Shown: in pieces, positions 34,913-42,818 of the stretch
How the letters are laid out: each line of letters opens with the position of its first letter
Position numbering within the stretch: position 1 is the stretch's first letter
Assembly (NCBI GenBank): GCA_020636095.1
Contig: JACJYN010000005.1
Location: 372,001 to 436,000 of the forward strand
Source of the DNA: Lewinellaceae bacterium
GTDB taxonomy: Bacteria; Bacteroidota; Bacteroidia; Chitinophagales; Saprospiraceae
Reading direction: 5' to 3'
Length of the DNA stretch: 64,000 nucleotides
The notes under the pieces: model-generated
Told to the model about the DNA's origin: nothing
Database searches by the model: none
Seen by the model: the letters and a program-made list of their open reading frames with translations, nothing else
Made by a program: the position numbers and the translations under genes

Positions 34913-37342
34913 GTGAAGCCAGCCGAAAGGAAAACATTAAATGAAAAGACCATGGATGCTAATATGATCATGCAAAATGAGCATGCCTTGTCCGAAAGCC
35001 GTATAACGCCCCCTTACCAAGAGGAAGATGTATTCAAGGAAATCGGGATTGCCCGTGTCCCCTTTTCATCCATACTAAGTTTTGAGCCGCTGATCCGCGA
35101 AGTCGAGCAGAAGGCTAAAGGCGGCAACCCCACCGAAGAGGCGATTGCCAGTATGGTTCTCAAGAAGCTGGAAGAAGTGCCGGCGTTGCTCAAACCGATT
35201 GAAGGCCGGGCGATACTGGAGGAACAGAAAGAGATCGTCGACCTGTTGATGATGATGGTCATCCCTGGTTCGATGCGCAAGAAGCAACTGGTAAAGGCCT
35301 CCGCCCCCTTTGATATGAACCCCATCTACTGTACTGAGTCTCTTGAAAAGTTGATGAGCGCAAGAAAGGTGAAGTATGTGGTCAACAACAGTAGTAATAT
35401 ACTTTATTGTGGTATGGTCATCAATGCCTGTAGCATGATTTTGAATAAATTCTATGGCCAGAATATCAATGTCGACCTCCCTTTGGCCTTATCCATACAG
35501 CCTGAAGGTTACACTCTGGAGCGGCATTACAAGACTCAGCTCGATGCGCAGTACGTCGATATTAAACAACTCAAACCCTTGCGGCCGTTAAGCCAGGAAC
35601 AGATCAACAGCTTGCTGAGTAATATTTATGATTTGGATCTCTGGTTGCAGCACATACCTCCCGAGAATTTCCAATTCCAGGGCTTTGTCATCGGTACATT
35701 AATCGACATCACTGAAGAGGAAGCTTTGTCGCGGCTGAAATACAGCCTGCTGGAAAGAGACGCCGTGTTGGATACCCTTAAGGTACAGCGGCTTCAGCAC
35801 CTGATACGCACCTATTTTGACTTGCCGGAACTTAGGCTGGGGGTCACGGCGATCGACTATCCGGCGGAAAACAGTGCAGCCCATAGATATAGAATTCGAT
35901 TTGATTTCCTGGCCAGCCGGCACGAATGCCTGCTGGCGCCGGAAAACAAAAATTCCATATACGAGAAGGCCTGCCGTTACGGGGAAGTATTACTGGTCGA
36001 GGACCTGGAAGAGGCCAGCAGCAAGACTCCTATTGAAAAAGACTTGCTGGAAGCAGGCATAAGAAGCATCATTGTGGCGCCATTATTCAATAAAAATGAG
36101 CAGGTAATCGGCCTGCTTGAGATCGGCGCTCCCCGGCCTTTTGAGTTGAACAGTTTCATCGAATTGAAATTCAGAGAAATCACCGGCTTGTTTAGCATAG
36201 CGGTTGAACGCAGCCGGGAAGAGGTCGACAACCGGGTGGAAGCCATTATCCGGGAGCAATATACCGCCGTCCACCCCAGCGTGGAATGGAAATTCATCGA
36301 GGCCTCTTACAACCTGCTCGAAAAAAGAGAACTCGACCCCAAAAATGCCATTATAGATCCCATTGTTTTCCACGACGTGTACCCGCTCTATGGCCAGGCC
36401 GATATCGTCAGCTCGTCGGTAAAACGAAACAACGCTATACAAGCTGACCTTATTGACAACCTCAAACTAGCGAGCCGGATTCTGGAACGAGGTAAAAACC
36501 TGGGGCGTTTCCCCCTGCTCAATCAGTATATGGTAAAGGCACAACAGGACCTCGAAAACCTGCAGAATGAGTTTAACTCCAATGATGAATCCAGGATTGT
36601 CGAATGGCTTCATTCCGAAATTCATCCCTTGTTTCACCAGCTTCGCGCTAAATATACCGCCATGGCGGGGCCGATCTCCGGATATTTCGAATACCTGGAC
36701 CCGGAACTGGGCATTGTCTACCGGGAGCGGAAGGCTTATGAAGAGAGCGTGACCCGGATCAATAATACCATATCCAATTATCTGGAGCAGCAGGAGAAGG
36801 AAGCGCAGAAGATCATCCCTCACTATTTTGAAAAATACAAAACGGACGGTGTAGAGTACGATATGTATGTCGGGCAGTCTTTACTGAAAAGAGACCGGTT
36901 TAGTATGATGCACCTCAAAAACCTGCGCCTGGCTCAGTTGATCGACATGTGTGAAGTAACCCGTATTGTCAACAATATGCAGAGCCAATTGAAGGTTCCG
37001 CTAAAAACGGCGCAACTGATCTTTGTCTACAGCACCCCTCTTTCCATCCGCTTCCGAATGGATGAAAAGCAATTTGACGTAGACGGGGCCTATAATGTCC
37101 GATACGAGATACTAAAAAAGCGCATCGATAAATCGCTCATCGAAGGCACCGAAGAACGGCTGACCCAAGCCGGTAAGGTCGCCATCATCTATCTCCAGGA
37201 AAAAGAACGCCAGGAGTACCTCGAATACATCGATTACCTCATCCACGAGGGGTACATCACCGATGAAGTGGAAGACCTCCGGATAGGAAGGCTGCAAGGC
37301 GTTCAGGGATTGCAGGCCCTGCGCATAACTGTAAAAGAGTAA
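34913..37342 (+). CDS. Large GAF-domain protein of unknown role
   Basis: The 809-residue soluble protein has one recognisable domain, a GAF-like sensor at about residues 340-440 (YEKACRYGEVLLVEDLEEA, SIIVAPLFNKNEQVIGLLEIGAP). No kinase, cyclase, GGDEF or DNA-binding motif is evident on either side; the rest is helical and charged. A GTG start is listed; ATG at 34952 (MDANMIMQNEH) would also serve. It could be a signalling protein that acts through an unrecognised partner. Neighbours give no hint. Confidence 0.72.
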   Translation: MKPAERKTLNEKTMDANMIMQNEHALSESRITPPYQEEDVFKEIGIARVPFSSILSFEPLIREVEQKAKGGNPTEEAIASMVLKKLEEVPALLKPIEGRAILEEQKEIVDLLMMMVIPGSMRKKQLVKASAPFDMNPIYCTESLEKLMSARKVKYVVNNSSNILYCGMVINACSMILNKFYGQNINVDLPLALSIQPEGYTLERHYKTQLDAQYVDIKQLKPLRPLSQEQINSLLSNIYDLDLWLQHIPPENFQFQGFVIGTLIDITEEEALSRLKYSLLERDAVLDTLKVQRLQHLIRTYFDLPELRLGVTAIDYPAENSAAHRYRIRFDFLASRHECLLAPENKNSIYEKACRYGEVLLVEDLEEASSKTPIEKDLLEAGIRSIIVAPLFNKNEQVIGLLEIGAPRPFELNSFIELKFREITGLFSIAVERSREEVDNRVEAIIREQYTAVHPSVEWKFIEASYNLLEKRELDPKNAIIDPIVFHDVYPLYGQADIVSSSVKRNNAIQADLIDNLKLASRILERGKNLGRFPLLNQYMVKAQQDLENLQNEFNSNDESRIVEWLHSEIHPLFHQLRAKYTAMAGPISGYFEYLDPELGIVYRERKAYEESVTRINNTISNYLEQQEKEAQKIIPHYFEKYKTDGVEYDMYVGQSLLKRDRFSMMHLKNLRLAQLIDMCEVTRIVNNMQSQLKVPLKTAQLIFVYSTPLSIRFRMDEKQFDVDGAYNVRYEILKKRIDKSLIEGTEERLTQAGKVAIIYLQEKERQEYLEYIDYLIHEGYITDEVEDLRIGRLQGVQGLQALRITVKE

Positions 37343-37556
37343 GGCCGGGTAACCATTTTGATGTTCATAAAATAAAGTTTGCAGTGCAGCCGTTTTTGCA
37401 AAAGTAATCGAATTTCCAACACAGCTTCCATAAAATAAAAGCGGTTTCCCCGGTGCGACACAACTGTCCGGTTTATGACATTGGAGGCGCCCCCTATTGA
37501 ATCAAATGTAACTTTGGGTAATCTTTCACGTCCAAAAAAATTACAAACCAGCTAGT

Positions 37557-38600
37557 ATGACACGTTACAGCTCAGCTAAATATGGGGGGGTACTGCTCTT
37601 TGCGCTATGCAGTTGGCAGCTAAATGCCCAAAAAGTACATTCTCCGGACGAAGATCAGATAGAACTGGCTAAGGAAAAGGTTGCTTTTTGCCAGCCAGGA
37701 GTTACCAATCAATCCAGAGGGCGGGGAGCACTGATAGAATACGGGGCGGTAGGCGGCCACAACCTCCTTCCGGGAAGCGGGCGGTCAGATGGAGTAAACC
37801 CCGGCAGCCGGGTTAGCTATGTAGAACTGGCCACGGCCAAGGTGAAAATACCCATCATCAATGCCCCCAGCCTGAAGGTGCTTGCCGGTTACGAATATTC
37901 ATCAGAAACGTACCACTTCGGGCAGATCGGCTCGGATCAGAGCAACTTATTTGAAAGCCTGGATGACAATCCCCTGAGAAACAACAAATACTCCCTGTAC
38001 ATCACCCAAGCTTTTGGCAGCAAGTTCTATGGGGGGCTGCGCCTGCGTACTTCCTACCGGGGAGACTACGATCAGGGCATGTCATTTGAGAGCCGGTATG
38101 CTACTTACAGCGCCTTAGCTGTATTCGGTGTCAAACCCCGCCCCGGCCTGGAATGGGGGATAGGGTTGACCTACAGTGACAATTTTTTCAACCGCCAGGT
38201 ACTTCCCTTTGCGGTTTACAACCGGACCTTTAATGAAAAATGGGGTATTGAAACCGTATTACCGGTGTCCATTATGGGGCGCTATAATTTCCGGAAAGGC
38301 CGGCTGATCCTTTTCGGCGCTGAATATCAGAGCGATTCTTATGCCATCGATGTGCTCTCCGGCAAAAACGAACCGGCCAGCCCTTATTTTTTCCGTCATT
38401 CGGAAATAGCCGTCAAAGCATCTTATGACCACCATCTCCGTTCCTGGTTTTGGTTTAATGTAGAGGGCGGGTATCAGATTCCTGTCCGCAACCAGTTTGT
38501 TGCTTCACAAAACGGGCCAACCATCAACAATTCCGTAACCGGCCAGCCCTTTTTCAAGGTGGGTTTGTTTATCACTCCGCCGAAAGAATGTTTCAAATAG
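37557..38600 (+). CDS. Putative outer-membrane beta-barrel protein
   Basis: The 347-residue protein starts with a signal peptide (GGVLLFALCSWQLNAQ). The mature part alternates aromatic and polar residues as in transmembrane beta strands (LKVLAGYEYSSETYHF, RATYSALAVFG-type strands, FWFNVEGGYQIPV) and ends with FFKVGLFI followed by PPKECFK. It resembles DUF6268-type barrels of Bacteroidota. Function unknown. It has its own ~200-base upstream gap with AT-rich promoter-like DNA. Confidence 0.7.
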   Translation: MTRYSSAKYGGVLLFALCSWQLNAQKVHSPDEDQIELAKEKVAFCQPGVTNQSRGRGALIEYGAVGGHNLLPGSGRSDGVNPGSRVSYVELATAKVKIPIINAPSLKVLAGYEYSSETYHFGQIGSDQSNLFESLDDNPLRNNKYSLYITQAFGSKFYGGLRLRTSYRGDYDQGMSFESRYATYSALAVFGVKPRPGLEWGIGLTYSDNFFNRQVLPFAVYNRTFNEKWGIETVLPVSIMGRYNFRKGRLILFGAEYQSDSYAIDVLSGKNEPASPYFFRHSEIAVKASYDHHLRSWFWFNVEGGYQIPVRNQFVASQNGPTINNSVTGQPFFKVGLFITPPKECFK

Positions 38601-38755
38601 GAGCTACCCGTCTGACGTTGGACAGGCCCGTACACCGTACACGCCCGTGGGCTTCCCTTGGCTCGTACATCCCCGGCCCTTTGGTTAGGGGGCAGGCGTA
38701 CACGCCCCCGTAGCTTTCTGTCCAGCATAAGAGGGATCGTCCAAATAGGCTATCT

Positions 38756-40009
38756 TTATAAGACAAACAAGGAGTAGCTGATGCCGAAAACGACAACGGT
38801 GGCGATGACCCCCCACATAAAAATGGTGTAGCAAATCCGCAATTGATAGTACTTTCTACCCAGAGAGTGCCCCAGGTAATAAAGATCACGCATAATGGCC
38901 CCTTCGAGGTTTTCATCGTTGGATACAACCTCCTGCATACCATCCTGGTACTCTGTGAACGTCATTTTATAAAAATTGCCAAAGAAAAAGAGGTTAGATT
39001 TCCCGGATTCGATGAGATCTCTGCTGGTGTATCCCATCATTTTAATCGGGCGGGTAGCCAGGGTGGCGAAGATCATAGAAAGCAGGCAGGTAGCCAAAAG
39101 GGTTGCCATAGGCACCAGTAAGTACAAGTTGCTTTTGACATAGGAAGCGGCCAACGGCATCACGATCGTGATGATCAGGGCATTGACGCTGAGCATGATA
39201 TTGGCTTTATTATCCGCGAGGTTACTAAGGTCGAGATGGTTGCGCAACGCCGTTTTAAACATCATCTGAGCACTCTTACTGCCGGCGATGTGCCCAAATT
39301 TGGAGGGTTCCTTTTCCACTTTTTTCTTTTTATCTGTTTTTTTCTTTTTGGGTTCAGTATAGCTTTTCCGAAGCGCCTTGAGCTTTTGCCGATTGACTTC
39401 CGACTGGAAGCCATATAGTTCCCTTGCCGCAGAAGTGAAGTACTCGTGTTCTTTTACGAACTTGAAATTCAATTTATACCATTCCTTTTCATCGTAGGCC
39501 TGATTCAGGAAAACGGCCCATTCGTAGCGAAGGTCTTGTAAGGTGTCAAAGTAAGATTCACTGCCCAGGTTGCTCAGGTCGGCATCTTTGATGACCTGCT
39601 CGAGTATACTGGCTGGATGTTTGGCAGGGAAAGTAGCGTCAATCAGCAATAGTACCTTTTCAATTTTTTCCGGAGGGTAATCATGACTCTCTAAAAACGC
39701 CTGAGCGATTTGTCCACTTACTGCTTCGTGCCCTTCATACGTTTCGGTGAAACCGGTATCGTGAAACAAGGCCGCAAGGCCGAGCAATTCCAATGCTTCA
39801 TCCTCCAACTTCATCAACCTGCCCAATTGCAGCGCCGCGTCCCGCACCTTGAAAGTATGCTGAAGGCTATGGTACCGATGGTCTTCGGTGAGTTTCTCTT
39901 TCAAGAGAGCAGAAATATAGTGCTCGGCTGCACCAATAATAGTTTTTTCGGCCATTTTATTCATTTTACCGGCTTTTTCGTTGGTCGAACCATGGTATTT
40001 CCTAAACAT
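38756..40009 (-). CDS. HD-domain hydrolase fused to a Pycsar effector-type (PycTM) membrane domain
   Basis: The 417-residue protein has an N-terminal HD phosphohydrolase domain (about residues 25-165) with His47/His51, HD at 83-84 (ALFHDTGF) and Asp142/Asp144 (KDADLSNL). A Lys-rich linker (about 215-235) leads to a C-terminal PycTM-like domain with LSNLADNKANIMLSVNALI and hydrophobic segments near 268-290, 295-315 and 395-415. PycTM domains act as membrane effectors in cyclic-pyrimidine (Pycsar) phage defence. Here no cyclase is adjacent. The HD part may hydrolyse a nucleotide signal. Starts at 39964 or 39955 are also possible. Confidence 0.8.
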   Translation of the reverse strand: MFRKYHGSTNEKAGKMNKMAEKTIIGAAEHYISALLKEKLTEDHRYHSLQHTFKVRDAALQLGRLMKLEDEALELLGLAALFHDTGFTETYEGHEAVSGQIAQAFLESHDYPPEKIEKVLLLIDATFPAKHPASILEQVIKDADLSNLGSESYFDTLQDLRYEWAVFLNQAYDEKEWYKLNFKFVKEHEYFTSAARELYGFQSEVNRQKLKALRKSYTEPKKKKTDKKKKVEKEPSKFGHIAGSKSAQMMFKTALRNHLDLSNLADNKANIMLSVNALIITIVMPLAASYVKSNLYLLVPMATLLATCLLSMIFATLATRPIKMMGYTSRDLIESGKSNLFFFGNFYKMTFTEYQDGMQEVVSNDENLEGAIMRDLYYLGHSLGRKYYQLRICYTIFMWGVIATVVVFGISYSLFVL

Positions 40010-40139
40010 TACACTATTAAGCTACTAAATTGTAACTTTTTAAGCAATTGTGTAATATTTTTTACACCAACTTGTCAAAAGAGTAGCCTCTTTTTCAGCA
40101 TTCACTCGTCTCATTTGCTCAAAAACAGAAAAACGCTAT

Positions 40140-40898
40140 ATGGACGGCACCTTGTTTTTCATCGGCCAACTCATCATCACCCTGTTAACGCTAGGGCTGA
40201 TCAGTAGTCTGTATTACGGTTTGTCTCAGGCTTTCCAAAGGCTTCGCCTGCCTGTCCTGCAAAGGGAAAAGCTACTGCAGTTTATCACTACCGGCATTGC
40301 GTTCTGGTTAACTATTCTGGCCCTTTTGGCCTATATGGGGTATTTTTATGAACCAGGCGCCACCTTTCAGCGCTTGTTGCTGGCTATGGTTCTTCCCTTT
40401 GCTATTGTCGTCCTTTTACTCTTTTCCCGCTTTTTCACCCTGATACTAGAGGTACTCCCGATTCGCTGGCTGGCCTATTTGCAGGCTTGCCGGATCATTA
40501 CGGAATTATTCTTCTGGATGGGGATGAAAGGAGGGTATATACCGGTTCAAATGACATTCGAATGGCTCAATTATGATATCATTGTAGGCATTACGGCCCT
40601 CATGGCCGGTTATGTGTTTTTCGGCCGGGGCCGTTATCGCCGTTTTGAAGGCATTCTATGGAATACTTTTGGCATAGCCTCTCTGGCAAATGTAGTGTTT
40701 ATTAGTTTATTTTCACTACCGGGCCCTCACCGCGCTTTTGCCACCGTTCCCGATAGCGCTTTTCTCACACTTACCCCATTCGTCTGGCTGCCTGGTTTTA
40801 TTTTCCCGCTGGCCCTGGCCGCCCACATCTTCTCGCTGAAAAAATTACTCCGCCCGCAGAAGGGACGAATCCGGCAATTCCTCAAGCAGAAAAAATAA
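40140..40898 (+). CDS. Multipass integral membrane protein, unknown function
   Basis: The 252-residue protein has about six or seven hydrophobic helices (about residues 5-25, 48-70, 78-100, 105-125, 148-165, 180-200, 218-240) joined by short basic loops. The C-terminus is Lys/Arg-rich (RPQKGRIRQFLKQKK), likely cytoplasmic. No transporter or enzyme motif was recognised. It is divergent from the HD-PycTM gene with 130 bases between them, so a shared promoter region is possible. Confidence 0.7.
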   Translation: MDGTLFFIGQLIITLLTLGLISSLYYGLSQAFQRLRLPVLQREKLLQFITTGIAFWLTILALLAYMGYFYEPGATFQRLLLAMVLPFAIVVLLLFSRFFTLILEVLPIRWLAYLQACRIITELFFWMGMKGGYIPVQMTFEWLNYDIIVGITALMAGYVFFGRGRYRRFEGILWNTFGIASLANVVFISLFSLPGPHRAFATVPDSAFLTLTPFVWLPGFIFPLALAAHIFSLKKLLRPQKGRIRQFLKQKK

Positions 40899-40900
40899 TA

Positions 40901-40930
40901 ATGCCGAAGTGGCAACCACCACTTCGGCAT
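40901..40930. terminator. Bidirectional terminator hairpin
   Basis: atgccgaagtgg/ccacttcggcat is a perfect 12-base stem with a 6-base loop, placed between the convergent genes ending at 40898 and 40960. An A-rich stretch on the left gives T after the hairpin on the minus strand. Confidence 0.75.
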
Positions 40931-40959
40931 CATTATCTGAAAAGCGACTGAAAGTAGGT

Positions 40960-41307
40960 TTATGCTTTTTCCGACCGAAACGCAACTCTGAGGTTGTATT
41001 CCGTGAAGGCTTCCAACCCATCGGCGTCTACTTTCTGTTTGTTCAGGCTTTGCTGGATATACTCCGTGATGTATTCACTTTCGCAAACTACTTTGAGCAC
41101 CACGATCTCCTTGTTCTCATTGACCGTGAAAGTGATGACGGCCTGCGTTTCCGCTATTCCTTTTTTGCTCAGCTCAGGGGTTTTGATCAGCTTGGCCACC
41201 TCCTTGCGCAATTCGGAATTGGGATTGATTGCCGTTGGAGAAGCAAAGGCGAAACTGGTTGCAAAAAAACAAAGGGCTAAAACGATACTAATACGGAAGG
41301 TTTTCAT
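40960..41307 (-). CDS. Small secreted protein, TonB-C-like
   Basis: The 115-residue protein has an N-terminal signal (MKTFRISIVLALCFFATSFAFA) and a mature part with QAVITFTVNENKEIVVLKVV and LNKQKVDADGLEAFTEYNLRVAF, which resembles a degenerate TonB C-terminal-like beta/alpha module common in Bacteroidota small periplasmic proteins. The ORF extends upstream to 41406, but only the start at 41307 puts the signal peptide first. Function unknown. Confidence 0.6.
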   Translation of the reverse strand: MKTFRISIVLALCFFATSFAFASPTAINPNSELRKEVAKLIKTPELSKKGIAETQAVITFTVNENKEIVVLKVVCESEYITEYIQQSLNKQKVDADGLEAFTEYNLRVAFRSEKA

Positions 41308-41693
41308 GACAAAAAATTTAGGGTTCAACAATCGGGTTAATATGTGTATGCAATAAGAGGCGCCCCCGGCGCCTGTCAATTCGCCGGGATCACCCCTACA
41401 CAACACGGCATAGGGTCGTTTTCTAATCTATAGTTTTTATTTTTTTGTCCTGAAGTGTCTTTGATAACAAAGACGAAACTATAACGCAGAAGTTGCATGA
41501 GATGATCTGCAAAAAAGGGAGCTTTCTATCAACCGGCGCTTTTCTAAGATGAGCAGGGGCCTGAGTTCCATACAAGCTATTGATTCAACTAAGAATAATA
41601 CAATCCGGGTTTTGAGAAAAAAATCAACTACCAAATTCTAAAAGTCAAATTCAAACAATTTCCCACAAACCTTTGATAGTCAGTTTGCAATTA

Positions 41694-41726
41694 CGTTTGT
41701 AACCGTTTACAAACGACTACAAACGC
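41694..41726. promoter_or_regulatory. Candidate operator upstream of ssb
   Basis: cgtttgtaa (41694-41702) is perfectly inverted as ttacaaacg (41707-41715) with a 4-base spacer; tacaaacg recurs 10 bases further on (41718-41725), one helical turn. A nearby catctttg (41768-41775) resembles the Bacteroidota -7 promoter element TAnnTTTG. The ssb start is at 41823. The arrangement suggests a regulated promoter with two or three protein-binding half-sites. Confidence 0.5.
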
Positions 41727-41822
41727 AATTAAACATTTATTTTTCGACTAGCGCTTGACCAGTCCCACATCTTTGTACCGTCATCAGCAACAACCATTCT
41801 CAATCTCAAAATTATTTAAGTC

Positions 41823-42152
41823 ATGAACAACTTACGCAACAAAGTTCAACTGATCGGCAACCTCGGCAAAGATGTCGAATTCAAAGAACTGGAAAACGGG
41901 AACGCCATCGCCCGGGTTACTATCGCCACCAAGGAAGTATACCAAAACCCCAAGGGTGAAAAAATAGTAGATGTACAATGGCACAACCTGGTCGGTTGGG
42001 GCAAGGTGGCCGAGATCATGCAGGTGCTCCTGAAAAAAGGCAAGGAAGTGGCGGTGCAGGGCAAACTTACCCATCGCAGCTTCGAAGACAAAGAAGGGCG
42101 GAAACGCTACATCTCGGAGATCATCGTCAAAGAGTTTATGCCCTTAAACTGA
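41823..42152 (+). CDS. ssb: Single-stranded DNA-binding protein, short paralogue 1
   Basis: The 109-residue protein is an OB-fold SSB: NKVQLIGNLGKDVEFKEL at the start, ARVTIATKEVYQNPKGE and WHNLVGWGKVAEIM. It ends just after the OB fold, with no acidic Gly-rich tail or DDDIPF-type tip that recruits partner proteins in housekeeping SSB. It therefore is likely a specialised short SSB. A second copy follows 83 bases later. Confidence 0.85.
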   Translation: MNNLRNKVQLIGNLGKDVEFKELENGNAIARVTIATKEVYQNPKGEKIVDVQWHNLVGWGKVAEIMQVLLKKGKEVAVQGKLTHRSFEDKEGRKRYISEIIVKEFMPLN

Positions 42153-42235
42153 CCGAATCGCAAACGCTGAATCTTGAGGCTGCTCTAAGAAGAAGGAGGG
42201 CAGTTTTTTTTTAACTTTTTATAAAACTGAAGACC

Positions 42236-42583
42236 ATGCGAAACATTAAAAACAGCATCACTTTGATCGGCCATCTGGGCGATGACCCGAAAATAATTCA
42301 AACCATGAATGGCAATACGCTGGCCAATTTTTCACTAGCCACCAACGACTATTACCGAAACCAACAAGGAGAAAAGGTCACCAGTACCGAGTGGCACCGC
42401 TGCGTTGCCTGGGGCAAGCTGGCGGAAGTCATGTCTTCCATCTGCAAAAAAGGTAAGGAAGTGGCTATCCGCGGTAAGCTGACTTACAATAGTTATGAAG
42501 ATAAGGACGGCATCCGCCGTAAGATGTCACAGATCGTCATCGATGAGTTTGTACTGCTGGGCAGGAAAACAAGCGAAACGTAA
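42236..42583 (+). CDS. ssb: Single-stranded DNA-binding protein, short paralogue 2
   Basis: The 115-residue SSB paralogue has the same OB-fold motifs (NSITLIGHLGDDPKII, LANFSLATNDYYRNQQGE, WHRCVAWGKLAEVMSS) and likewise lacks the acidic C-terminal tail. It is clearly diverged from the preceding copy, so the pair arose by an old duplication. They may be co-transcribed from the promoter before 41823. Confidence 0.85.
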   Translation: MRNIKNSITLIGHLGDDPKIIQTMNGNTLANFSLATNDYYRNQQGEKVTSTEWHRCVAWGKLAEVMSSICKKGKEVAIRGKLTYNSYEDKDGIRRKMSQIVIDEFVLLGRKTSET

Positions 42584-42818
42584 GGAGCGCTTAAACCTGT
42601 ACACCGTAGCGTATTTCCACTTTGACCGTCCTGGCTTGCATACAGAAGAAGAAGTGAAACTGGGGCATGCCCCAAACGAGGGGTTTGTTGCAAGTTGGGT
42701 TTCTTTTGCAGTGCCCGGCCCTTCCATAGTCTCTTGCCTTATTAGCGAAGGCGCCGGTGCACTGCCTTTTATTCCTGCAGTTGAGAAAACGGTGTATGTG
42801 GGGGCGTAAGTAGGATGT

